This document shows, in pieces, positions 17,448 to 24,179 of a stretch of DNA of 64,000 bases. Source of the DNA: Aestuariimicrobium sp. p3-SID1156 (lineage in GTDB: Bacteria; Actinomycetota; Actinomycetes; Propionibacteriales; Propionibacteriaceae). Below the pieces are notes generated by a model. That model saw only the letters and a program-made list of their open reading frames with translations, was not told where the DNA came from and ran no database searches. Within the stretch, counting starts at the first letter, position 1; each line of letters begins with the position of its first letter. The stretch spans positions 11,299 through 75,298 of the forward strand of contig NZ_JALXXB010000011.1 in the NCBI RefSeq assembly GCF_025144225.1. Direction: 5' to 3'. The position numbers and the translations under genes are program-made.

Positions 17448-18500
17448 ATGATCCGACTGCGTTCTTGGGCCGCCCGACACCCTTGGTGGGCATGGCTCGC
17501 CATGCTGGTGGTCGTTTCCGGGCTGTTCTCTTGGTCGGAGGGTTTGGCATCGTTCATGGTCCTAGTGGGCACCGTCGCCGTGGTGGTGAACCGAGTGATG
17601 CTCCGTCGGCAGGGGCTCGCCCCACGTCAGGGCCAGGCAATCGCCGCCCGGGGGTCGGGCGCCGGTCTGGCTAAGTCCGAAGCGTTGATCGTCGGCGTCG
17701 TCTTCCGGGAATTGCACGATCAGCGCGACGATGACGGAACTCGTCACGCCTACGCCTACCTCTGGAACCTCTCAGTCCCGCCTCAACCCGGGATGCGGGT
17801 CTGGGTCCCCGGCTATGACGGTCCGAGCACGGCAGTTGTTAGGGGACTTGGCACTAGGGCCGACCTAGAAGGTCACGAGGCGAAGAGCGTCCTTCGATTG
17901 GTCACTCAGGCGGAGCTCGACGAGGCGCAAAGAGCTCCTCGGGAATGGCTGCGAATGATGCTCGCCCAAGCAGGGCATCCGGTCGGGCGCGTGGCCTCGC
18001 AGGCTCCGGCAGGGTTTCCGGACATTCCGCCCGCCCGGCTCGTGCCCGGAGTGGACGCGGACGAGGTCGGCCGGGTTTGGTGGAGGGCCTACAAGATGGC
18101 AACCGATCCCGACGAGGCGGCGAGACTTAAGTCGATCGCGGACGCCTGGTTTCGCCAGCGCGACGAGCTTGAGGATGCCAAGAATGCCGACGCCATTCGC
18201 CGCAGGCACCGCGACACCCTCGTGCGGGGTCGGCACTACACGGAGTGGGTATCCACCGTGGCGGACCTCAAACGTGAGGGCAGGTACGAGGAGGCTCTCC
18301 AACTCTTGAGCGAGTGCCAGCAGGCCACGACTAGAGAGGACCCGGGCCGTCCCGCCCCCCACTACTTCGAGCACGCCGCGATCATCTACCGGAAGCTCAA
18401 GAACCGCGAGGCCGAGGTAGAGGTCCTGGAGCGCTACATCGAGCTCTCCCGGGAGCCGAGTAAACGGCTCGTCGAGCGATTGGAGAAGCTTCGGGCCTAG
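17448..18500 (+). CDS. membrane-anchored protein with helical C-terminus, unknown function
   Basis: 350 residues from ATG 17448, chosen for the GGAG ribosome site 4-7 bp upstream (an in-frame ATG at 17433 is possible). Two adjacent membrane segments at about 10-28 and 32-50 are followed by a soluble region. The last 120 residues are helical and TPR-like: RYEEALQLLSECQQ, PHYFEHAAIIYRKLKNREAE, VLERYIELSREPSKRLVERL. I recognise no enzyme motif. It is intact in an otherwise decayed prophage, which suggests selection, for example lysogenic conversion or superinfection exclusion (inference). Confidence 0.7.
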   Translation: MIRLRSWAARHPWWAWLAMLVVVSGLFSWSEGLASFMVLVGTVAVVVNRVMLRRQGLAPRQGQAIAARGSGAGLAKSEALIVGVVFRELHDQRDDDGTRHAYAYLWNLSVPPQPGMRVWVPGYDGPSTAVVRGLGTRADLEGHEAKSVLRLVTQAELDEAQRAPREWLRMMLAQAGHPVGRVASQAPAGFPDIPPARLVPGVDADEVGRVWWRAYKMATDPDEAARLKSIADAWFRQRDELEDAKNADAIRRRHRDTLVRGRHYTEWVSTVADLKREGRYEEALQLLSECQQATTREDPGRPAPHYFEHAAIIYRKLKNREAEVEVLERYIELSREPSKRLVERLEKLRA

Positions 18501-18537
18501 GCCCCTCCATGGGGCGGTCCGGTTTCATTTGTCCGCG

Positions 18538-18993
18538 TCACTTGCAGGGCTCACCGCCGAGGTCCTCAATCGCCACACCAGCGAACCAATCCCCGGCCGC
18601 GACCCAGTTCGGTCCGCGAAAGGCAGTGAGCCCCATCGTGGTCCAGAGAGTGCAAGTGCTGGTCTTCACGTCGGGTTCGAGGTCGGGGCGGGGATCGAGG
18701 AATAGCCGGACCTCGGGATCGTCGCAAGAGGAGCGGTACTCGTCGAAGCCGGACTCCCATCCGCCCTTGCAGGTCACGCCGACCTTCTCGACCTCCGCGA
18801 TCAGCTCCTCGACCGTCGACACCCTCACGGGGCCGGTCGGGGAGGGCGCCGGGGCCGTGGTCGTCTCCGGCGACGAGCTCGTCGACTCCGAGGCCGTGAC
18901 CGTCACGGTCACCGGAGCGGCCGACTCGCCGCCGCCGCACCCAGCGAGGGCGACGCAGACGATCCCCGCGCCCCACGCTCTCCAGTTGCTCAT
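18538..18993 (-). CDS. small lipoprotein of prophage remnant
   Basis: 151 residues with a clear lipoprotein signal: a hydrophobic stretch ending VALAGC, so Cys19 would be lipidated. A Ser/Thr/Pro-rich linker follows (VTVTVTASESTSSSPE), then a globular domain with four or more cysteines (VTCKGGW, SSCDDPEV, STCTLW, GEPCK) that probably form disulfides outside the cell. Its start overlaps the stop of the upstream 61-residue membrane protein by ATGA. Surface lipoproteins of this size in prophages often block superinfection, but this is not shown here. Confidence 0.75.
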   Translation of the reverse strand: MSNWRAWGAGIVCVALAGCGGGESAAPVTVTVTASESTSSSPETTTAPAPSPTGPVRVSTVEELIAEVEKVGVTCKGGWESGFDEYRSSCDDPEVRLFLDPRPDLEPDVKTSTCTLWTTMGLTAFRGPNWVAAGDWFAGVAIEDLGGEPCK

Positions 18994-19175
18994 GCCGCCT
19001 CCCCGGTCTTCTTCTTGGACTGGAGCTCGTTCGCTGCCTCGCACGAGCCGATGAAGATCACCAGCCCTAGGACCCCGCCTAGGAGCCCGGCGCCCTCGCT
19101 GCCGAGACCGACGGCGACGCCGATCCCGACGGCGATCCCGAGTAGAACAATCACAAGCCTTGCCAAGACGAACAA
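18990..19175 (-). CDS. 61-residue membrane protein, operon with lipoprotein
   Basis: MFVLARLVIVLLGIAVGIGV and a second segment, AGLLGGVLGLVIFIGSCEAA, predict two membrane helices separated by a Gly-rich turn, with a charged tail QSKKKTGEAA. The stop overlaps the lipoprotein start (ATGA), so the two are translationally coupled. No family recognised. Confidence 0.6.
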   Translation of the reverse strand: MFVLARLVIVLLGIAVGIGVAVGLGSEGAGLLGGVLGLVIFIGSCEAANELQSKKKTGEAA

Positions 19176-19382
19176 CGCCGACCCCCTGGTCCATCACCCG
19201 GCCGTCGTTGGCCGGTCCGAGAAGCATCTCAGACCCGGGCTCGCGTGCTCCGCACGGGCTCGACGGTCGCTCGCAAACCCACTCTCAATCAGCACGGTAC
19301 GGGAGACCACACGGCGGCATTCGGTTCTACGTATGCCGCCAAACTCCTAGAGGAATGAACTCTATTGGTCATGTTCGATGGT
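19176..19382. other. gene-free right flank of the prophage remnant
   Basis: About 200 bp upstream of the two-gene cargo operon up to the att repeat. It should hold the promoter for that operon (minus strand), but I see no clear -35/-10 pair and no gene. Confidence 0.5.
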
Positions 19383-19430
19383 CTTTGAATCAGGATTAGC
19401 GACGTAGGTTCGACTCCTACCTGGGGAGCG
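19383..19430 (+). repeat. attR: second 48-bp copy of the tRNA 3' end
   Basis: Exact copy of 15375-15422. Only the 3' half of the tRNA is present; the sequence left of it bears no D-arm or acceptor strand, so this is the attachment-site copy and not a second tRNA gene. Confidence 0.9.
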
Positions 19431-19582
19431 ATTGGGGGAACGCCTCGCCAAGCGAACGTGGTGGTGGCGCTCTCCAGCCTACCGAGCAGAGCCATACCTG
19501 ATTGCTGGCCGCAAGGACTTCGTCGCGAGCAGTGCCGACGCGCATGATGTTGCTCTCGTCCAGCAGCCGCAGTCTTGCATGC

Positions 19583-20062
19583 TCAACCCACAGAACTACC
19601 GTTGTTGTTGTCCGTTCCCCCCAACGAGTAGTCGCGCAACATGGGAAAGAGAAGGGTCTTGGGAGAAGGGATCTGAAGGACTCCATCCGGCATTCCTCGG
19701 AGAAGATCGATAGCAAACGCGGGTTGTTGGCCGCCTGAGAGCCGACAAGCGACATGCGGCGCGCGGACTTCGACCTTGACGCCATCGAGCACGCTAGCGG
19801 CGGCGAGAGCGATGGTCCGTCGAACGCTGCGGACGAACTGATTCGCGAATGAGAACAGGTTGCCGCGATCACGCACGTCGTGCGCCACACAGTCGCCTAT
19901 GTCGCGGGTGATTGAGCCCTTCGTCGCGCTGCCGCGAAGCAGGATGAATAGGGCCGTCACATCTGAGCGCGTTAACTGGCCATGCTGCAGCGAGATCGCC
20001 AGCTGTCTCAGGCGGGCTCGGCTCCGCTCGTTCGCGCCCCCATTATGCCAAGGGATCGCCAT
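19583..20062 (-). CDS. hypothetical protein, probably frameshifted at the C-terminus
   Basis: 159 residues from ATG 20062 (MAIPWHNGG). Protein-like composition with repeated basic and hydrophobic helices (RSRARLRQLAISLQHGQLTR, GNLFSFANQFVRSVRRTIAL). It ends in an Asn-run (TDNNNGSS) at a premature TGA. A neighbouring frame continues with natural-looking sequence (LWVEHARLRLLDESNIMRVG, ARDEVLAASNQVWLCSVGW) and reaches almost to attR, so the original gene was probably longer and lost one or two bases near 19590. No domain recognised. Codon use is less GC-biased than the core genes, consistent with foreign origin. Confidence 0.45.
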   Translation of the reverse strand: MAIPWHNGGANERSRARLRQLAISLQHGQLTRSDVTALFILLRGSATKGSITRDIGDCVAHDVRDRGNLFSFANQFVRSVRRTIALAAASVLDGVKVEVRAPHVACRLSGGQQPAFAIDLLRGMPDGVLQIPSPKTLLFPMLRDYSLGGTDNNNGSSVG

Positions 20063-20353
20063 GTCAGCCCATGCTCCAGAGCAGCCACGACCGGCGGTGG
20101 AATGAACGGCCTGTTCCGGAACGGTGCACAAGTCGGCACCAGAACTGCAAGATTAGGATTATGAATACCGCTGAGATTGACGATCAAGCAGTCTGGAGCT
20201 GCGGCCACTTGAATCAGCAAGGGCAATGTGGCTTCGCATCCTGTCTTGCGAAACGGCCGGGAGGGCAATCTTCGATTAGTCCAGAGAGACCTTGTTCCCT
20301 CTCGGGTGGCAAGACCTCCCTAGATTCAGTGGACGAATGCATTTCGTTAATCT

Positions 20354-21430
20354 CTAGAGATAGTTGCGGACGGTGCTTCGCAAGACATCCGCGTACTTGT
20401 AGAGGTCGTTTGCGCTGAACAGCTGGTGCCGAGTTTCGACCTTGTCCTGATCGAAAGTGCCCAAGTACTTCACGGACTGGCTGTTGAAATGGAAGCGGCA
20501 GATCGGTTTGCGGTTGTTGTCGTCCAGTAGCACTCCGAAGTAGCTCTGCCGGTCTCGAGCCACCACGCGATCGACCTCTACCTCGGACGCCAAGATCGCG
20601 CGAACGATGAGGAAAGCCTCAGCCTCTTCCGCTGTCGTTTGGATGGGGGAGTCGCTGACGGCTTCGGCGACCTCCTCGCTGGGAATTCCCGCAGTGGTAG
20701 CAGCTGCGGCCGGTTGCCCGTCCAAGGCGGTCTTCAGTCGGGCATTGACCTGGTCGTTGATGTACTGCCGAAGTGCCTTGGCGACTACGCCCTCGAATGT
20801 GGTCTGCACCTTCGCGGTGATGGAGCCCTCGTACACGCGCTTTGTCAGCAGCCGGACGAGGTCGGTGCTCGGCGTGGCGAATTCCCGAGCCACTTCGGCC
20901 TTGACCGCTGAGACATATTTGAGTTCCTCAGCAGCTGCCATGACAGATTCAAGATCGAAGGTGTCCTTGGTGAGCTTCTTGAGCTCCGGCAATGTGTTCG
21001 GATCGATCTCTGAGAGATCCAGCCGCAGGAAAGGCTTCGAGTCCATGACGTTTGGCTTGTCCAGGTCGGTGTAGAAGAGCCAGTGGCGCCCGTTGGTCAG
21101 CACCCCGATTCTGGCGGAGCACACGGTGAAGTAGCGGGTGAGCTGAGAGGAGTTCTCCAGGGACAGCGGAGCGCCAACCTGCTTGGCTTCGATCAACATC
21201 TGAATGACGCCGTCGCGCATGATGGCGTAGTCAATCTTCTCGCCCTTGCGGCTTCCGACATCGGCGACGAACTCGGGGACAACTTCCTGAGGGTTGAACA
21301 CGTCGTAGCCCAACACCCGTGAGATGAAGGGCATAACGAGGGCATTCTTGGTTGCCTCCTCCGTCAGGAGTGAATCCCCGTAGTCCGAAAGCTTCTTCGC
21401 GGTATCGGCGAGGGCGTCCTCGAAAGCCAT
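20354..21430 (-). CDS. solitary HsdR-N-like PD-(D/E)xK protein
   Basis: 358 residues. The N-terminal 150 match the N-terminal nuclease domain of type I restriction R subunits: EEATKNALVMPFISRVLGYD, then a nuclease core with KIDYAIMRDG (Asp) and MLIEAKQVG (the ExK motif), and SARIGVLTNGRHWLFY. The helicase part of a real HsdR is absent. The C-terminal third (from about 255) is a separate domain with repeated aromatic residues. No hsdM or hsdS is nearby. Such stand-alone proteins occur in accessory islands and may be defence nucleases or anti-phage effectors; the role is unproven. Confidence 0.8.
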   Translation of the reverse strand: MAFEDALADTAKKLSDYGDSLLTEEATKNALVMPFISRVLGYDVFNPQEVVPEFVADVGSRKGEKIDYAIMRDGVIQMLIEAKQVGAPLSLENSSQLTRYFTVCSARIGVLTNGRHWLFYTDLDKPNVMDSKPFLRLDLSEIDPNTLPELKKLTKDTFDLESVMAAAEELKYVSAVKAEVAREFATPSTDLVRLLTKRVYEGSITAKVQTTFEGVVAKALRQYINDQVNARLKTALDGQPAAAATTAGIPSEEVAEAVSDSPIQTTAEEAEAFLIVRAILASEVEVDRVVARDRQSYFGVLLDDNNRKPICRFHFNSQSVKYLGTFDQDKVETRHQLFSANDLYKYADVLRSTVRNYL

Positions 21431-21494
21431 CTTTGCTCGTCTCCTTTGTCGAGGTGGATAGGAAGCATGATGTCACAAGACGGATGCATGGGTC

Positions 21495-21590
21495 TTACGA
21501 TGGGAGAAGCTCGGCTTTCTTGGCTTCGAACTCAATGGGCGTCAAGCCGCCGAGGGTGTCCTGGGCGCGCTGGAGGTGGGCCACATCGTC
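21495..21590 (-). pseudogene. 3' end of an IS3-type transposase
   Basis: On the minus strand, HLQRAQDTLGGLTPIEFEAK ending at a TAA (21495-21497) resembles the C-terminal end of IS3-family OrfB (pattern ..LGGLTPxEF..). Only about 30 residues remain. Confidence 0.5.
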
Positions 21591-21677
21591 CCCGTGTTGC
21601 GGGGTAGCCTGACGAACCACCAGAATCTCCAGACACTCTGCTGGCGGTGCCATCAGAGCAAGTCCAACAAGCGCTAG
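21577..21677 (+). pseudogene. C-terminal fragment of an HNH nuclease
   Basis: On the plus strand, GHIVPVLRGSLTNHQNLQTL followed by CWRCHQSKSNKR and a TAG. DHIVP..G..N.NLQ.LC..CH..K is the HNH endonuclease core and its CxxCH zinc/metal half. The first part of the domain is missing, and the fragment overlaps the IS remnant on the other strand. Confidence 0.6.
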
Positions 21678-21710
21678 TACTGACGAAGGCCTCTGACGGA
21701 CTCGGACTAA

Positions 21711-22355
21711 TCATTGGGGAACGGGTTCCGTCGGACAGCTTCGCAACACACGCTGGAGAGCATTCTCCTCCGCACCGGTCACCCACAGCCCCCACCGCGC
21801 CTTGACCGTGATCTGCGTCGCAGCGTAGCGACAGCGGAATGACTTCGCCTTCGGCAGCCAGGTCGCCGCGTCCCCGTCACCCTTCTGCGCGTTCGCGCTA
21901 CCCGAGACAGCCAGCAGGTTGAGCGGATCGTTCGCGAATGCCTGCCGCTGGTCCGCGGAAAGCTGTTGCGCACCCTTCTGCCAGGCGTCCGACAGCGAAA
22001 CGACGTGATCGATCTGGACGACGCCACTGCGCGGACCGCGCTCGAACGGGACGATCGTGCCGGTGTAGGGGTCGACCAGCGTCCCGGTGAGCACGACGCA
22101 ACCACGCGTCCCCGGCTTGAGTGCCACATCACGCAGGTCGCGCCGGAGCACGTCATTTCGTGTGTCGCACCCGTTCCGGTCGGCGTCGAACCACGCCTGC
22201 CCGAACTGCCCCCGGGTGTAGCCGGTCTTCGGGGCACGTCCCTTGACCGGCAGGGACGCCAGTAGCTGCGCGAGTGACTGGTTGTGTGCTGACGGAGCGT
22301 CAGCGGGCGAGTGCTGCCCAGATCCCGATGGACAGGCGGGCGTCGGAACGCTCGG
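21711..22355 (-). CDS. HNH nuclease domain protein (DUF1524/GmrSD-C type), no own start seen
   Basis: The frame is open from the Excalibur gene stop (22356) to 21711. The domain is complete: LLASLPVKGRAPKTGYTRGQ, GCDTRNDVLRRDL, VVQIDHVVSLSDAW with the DH of the HNH site, and NDPLNLLAVSGSANAQKGDG with Asn and Lys. No ATG, GTG or TTG precedes the domain; the first usable start is GTG 22151, which would cut off about 70 domain residues. So either the upstream Excalibur frame is read through or re-initiated, or this is half of a gene split by one TGA. Relatives are secreted or restriction-associated nucleases. Confidence 0.7.
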   Translation of the reverse strand, partial: PSVPTPACPSGSGQHSPADAPSAHNQSLAQLLASLPVKGRAPKTGYTRGQFGQAWFDADRNGCDTRNDVLRRDLRDVALKPGTRGCVVLTGTLVDPYTGTIVPFERGPRSGVVQIDHVVSLSDAWQKGAQQLSADQRQAFANDPLNLLAVSGSANAQKGDGDAATWLPKAKSFRCRYAATQITVKARWGLWVTGAEENALQRVLRSCPTEPVPQ

Positions 22356-23090
22356 TCAGCGTTCGCACCCCACGCCGTCGTTGTCACGATCCAGATGCTT
22401 GGCGTAGCCGGGATCCCCGCGGTGGATGGGCGCCTTGCCGGCCGCCTTCACCGCCGAGCAGTTCTTGTAGTAGACGTAGCCGCCGCCATCGCCGGCAGGT
22501 GTGTCGGCCTCCGGCTTCTTCTCGACGGGCTTCTTAACGACCGGCTTCGTCGCCACCGGCTTCTTCGCGGGCAGGTTCGCGAACGGCTTGATGGAGGTGA
22601 CAGTCACCGTGGACTTCTGCGTCACGGTCGCGCTCGCTGTCACGGTCGTGCTGGCTGTCACGGTTGTGCTGGCGGTCACCGTTGCCATTGACGTGACGGT
22701 GGCCTCCTGGGTGACCGTGGGCGCGGCGCTGGGCTTGGCGGTCACCGTGGCCTGGTTCGTCACCGTCACCGTGGACGCGGGGGCTCCGGCGCCATCCGCT
22801 CCTCCTCCGCCCAGACCGATCGTGAGCCCCAGCAGGCCGGCGCCGATGCCGACGACGGGCTTGCTGGTGAACCACTTCCCCTTCGTGTGTGGAGGCGGGA
22901 CAGGCAGGAAGGCCGTCGGCTCACCTGCGTGTGGTCGGGGCTGCTCCCACGCAGGCGCCGTTCTTGGCATGTCGAAAGGAGCACGTGGCGGCGTGGTCTG
23001 GTGCAGGGGGTACTGCTGCCCGGGATGGGGTGGCGGGGGTGCGGGGTTCGGGGAGCGGAACCGGCCGCGTCCCATGGAGGGCTTGTGCAT
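22356..23090 (-). CDS. Excalibur calcium-binding-domain surface protein
   Basis: 244 residues. A Pro-rich cytoplasmic N-tail, one membrane helix at about 72-92 (KPVVGIGAGLLGLTIGLGGG), then a Thr/Val low-complexity stalk of repeated TVTASTTVTAS-like units, a Lys/Pro linker, and a C-terminal Excalibur domain: YKNCSAVKAAGKAPIHRGDP and DRDNDGVGCER, with the DxDxDGxxCE calcium-binding motif. Its TGA is followed in frame by the HNH domain. Excalibur domains are typical of cell-surface nucleases in Actinomycetota, so the two parts may once have formed one protein. Confidence 0.85.
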   Translation of the reverse strand: MHKPSMGRGRFRSPNPAPPPPHPGQQYPLHQTTPPRAPFDMPRTAPAWEQPRPHAGEPTAFLPVPPPHTKGKWFTSKPVVGIGAGLLGLTIGLGGGGADGAGAPASTVTVTNQATVTAKPSAAPTVTQEATVTSMATVTASTTVTASTTVTASATVTQKSTVTVTSIKPFANLPAKKPVATKPVVKKPVEKKPEADTPAGDGGGYVYYKNCSAVKAAGKAPIHRGDPGYAKHLDRDNDGVGCER

Positions 23091-23185
23091 GATGACGTCC
23101 TGTCGTGAAGTGGCGGGGGTCGTCCTTGACCTGGTTTAAATGATGAATCCTCCTGTTCTCACTCCGATCACCGGGTCCCTGAATG

Positions 23186-23262
23186 CGACCGTCCGCGAGA
23201 TGGCAGCGTCGCAGCACACGCTGGAGAGCATGCTTCTCCGCCAGTCACCCCTACGCCCGAGC
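23186..23262 (-). pseudogene. duplicated 3' end of the HNH gene
   Basis: Sequence at about 23195-23255 matches 21732-21793 (the C-terminal part of the HNH gene, around CACACGCTGGAGAGCAT) with a few substitutions and an indel. The frame is broken. It marks a second, lost HNH paralogue in tandem. Confidence 0.55.
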
Positions 23263-23280
23263 TGACTCAACAACACAAGG

Positions 23281-23308
23281 GCCGTCCATCCCGTGGGGGA
23301 TGGACGGC
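23281..23308 (-). terminator. hairpin after the membrane-protein gene
   Basis: GCCGTCCATCCC-GTGG-GGGATGGACGGC: a perfect 12-bp stem 18 bp past the stop of the 165-residue gene. No long T-run, but the stem is very stable. Confidence 0.65.
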
Positions 23309-23325
23309 GCTGCGTTCAGGGGAGG

Positions 23326-23823
23326 TCAGGCCTCCAGACGCGCGATGCGACGCTCGACCGCACGCGACTCTGCTTCACCAAGCGCCCACGTCAACGCGAA
23401 GCTGATGGCAAACAACGCAATGGCTCCCAGAGCGAGTGCGGCGGGAAACGGCATTCCTGCAATGTCACCTGCCGCTGTCTTGTCGCCGACGAGGAAATAC
23501 CCGCCCAATGCCAGAACTGTCATCGCGACGGTGAAGGCCAGCGAGTCGACCGGGTAGGCCACAGTGCGGGTGCGCCGTTCCGCAGGGGTGCGTCCTGTGG
23601 GCAATTCCTTGCCGAACATTGAGCGGGGCGCCTCAGCGCCAAACATGCTCTGGAAAACCCAGAACAGGCCGCCTGCGCCCAGCACGGTGATGATGGCTGC
23701 GGTGTTCGTCACCTCCTTGGTGGTGACATATTCCCAGCCGAGAACCGCGATCGCGCCGATCATGACGCAGAAGAGTGCGCCGAGTGCTGCCTTGCCTGCT
23801 GTCAGTTGCTGCCGTTCGTCCAT
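23326..23823 (-). CDS. four-helix membrane protein next to an XRE regulator
   Basis: 165 residues from ATG 23823. Four predicted membrane helices: AALGALFCVMIGAIAVLGWE, AAIITVLGAGGLFWVFQSMF, SLAFTVAMTVLALGGYFLVG and AALALGAIALFAISFALTWA, with a charged tail. This layout resembles small DUF2178-type proteins that are encoded beside a short XRE regulator. The start overlaps the XRE gene stop (TAATG). Function unknown. Confidence 0.75.
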   Translation of the reverse strand: MDERQQLTAGKAALGALFCVMIGAIAVLGWEYVTTKEVTNTAAIITVLGAGGLFWVFQSMFGAEAPRSMFGKELPTGRTPAERRTRTVAYPVDSLAFTVAMTVLALGGYFLVGDKTAAGDIAGMPFPAALALGAIALFAISFALTWALGEAESRAVERRIARLEA

Positions 23824-24053
23824 TACCGTTCGCCTTCTTCCCAAAAGAGTGAGTTCAGATCGGTCTGCAGTGCTTTGCAGATCGACTAGCAGAGATTGAT
23901 CGTGGGGTTGTGAGTGCCCGCCTCGATCATGCTGATTGTTTGTCGGCTCACGCCCACCCGGGCGGCGAGTTCCACCTGGGTGAGCCCGAGCGAGGCCCGC
24001 AAGGACTTCATACGGAGGTTCGGGCCCTCACGTGATGTGTCGACTGGCGTCAT
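23823..24053 (-). pseudogene. XRE/YozG-like regulator interrupted by TAG
   Basis: A 76-codon frame with a clear helix-turn-helix, MKSLRASLGLTQVELAARVG then SRQTISMIEAGTHNPTINLC. A TAG at 23886-23888 stands where relatives have Leu or a similar residue, and the frame continues SICKALQTDLNSLFWEEGER to TAA overlapping the next ATG. One base change (TTG to TAG) explains it. The truncated 55-residue product still has the DNA-binding helix, so partial function is possible. ATG 24053, or ATG 24011 for the shorter form. Confidence 0.75.
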
Positions 24054-24179
24054 GGGTCACACCTGACATCGTGTCGCGTAGGCAAGACATTACGTCGAGT
24101 ATTTTTGACCAGACGGTGAGCTGCTCGTTCAGGGAACGCTGCAGGCAGCAGGGGGATACCGCGGGATAGGTTGGAACCC

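Larger units (their letters stand above)
15375..19430. mobile_element. decayed prophage/integrative element in the tRNA
   Basis: About 4.06 kb between 48-bp direct repeats. Contents: a tyrosine recombinase with frameshifts, a large-terminase remnant joined directly to it, and three seemingly intact genes at the far end (membrane/TPR-like protein, lipoprotein, small membrane protein). Structural, replication and lysis genes are absent, so this looks like a prophage that lost its middle and kept attachment sites and cargo. It cannot move by itself unless the integrase frameshifts are sequencing errors. Confidence 0.85.

Noticed and set aside
19383..19430. A second tRNA-Gln gene
   Set aside because: Only the 3' half exists; there is no matching 5' acceptor strand, so it is the att duplication.
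22600..22790. A CRISPR-like or satellite array
   Set aside because: The repeats code for the Thr/Val-rich stalk (TVTAST units) of the Excalibur protein and have no spacers of constant length.
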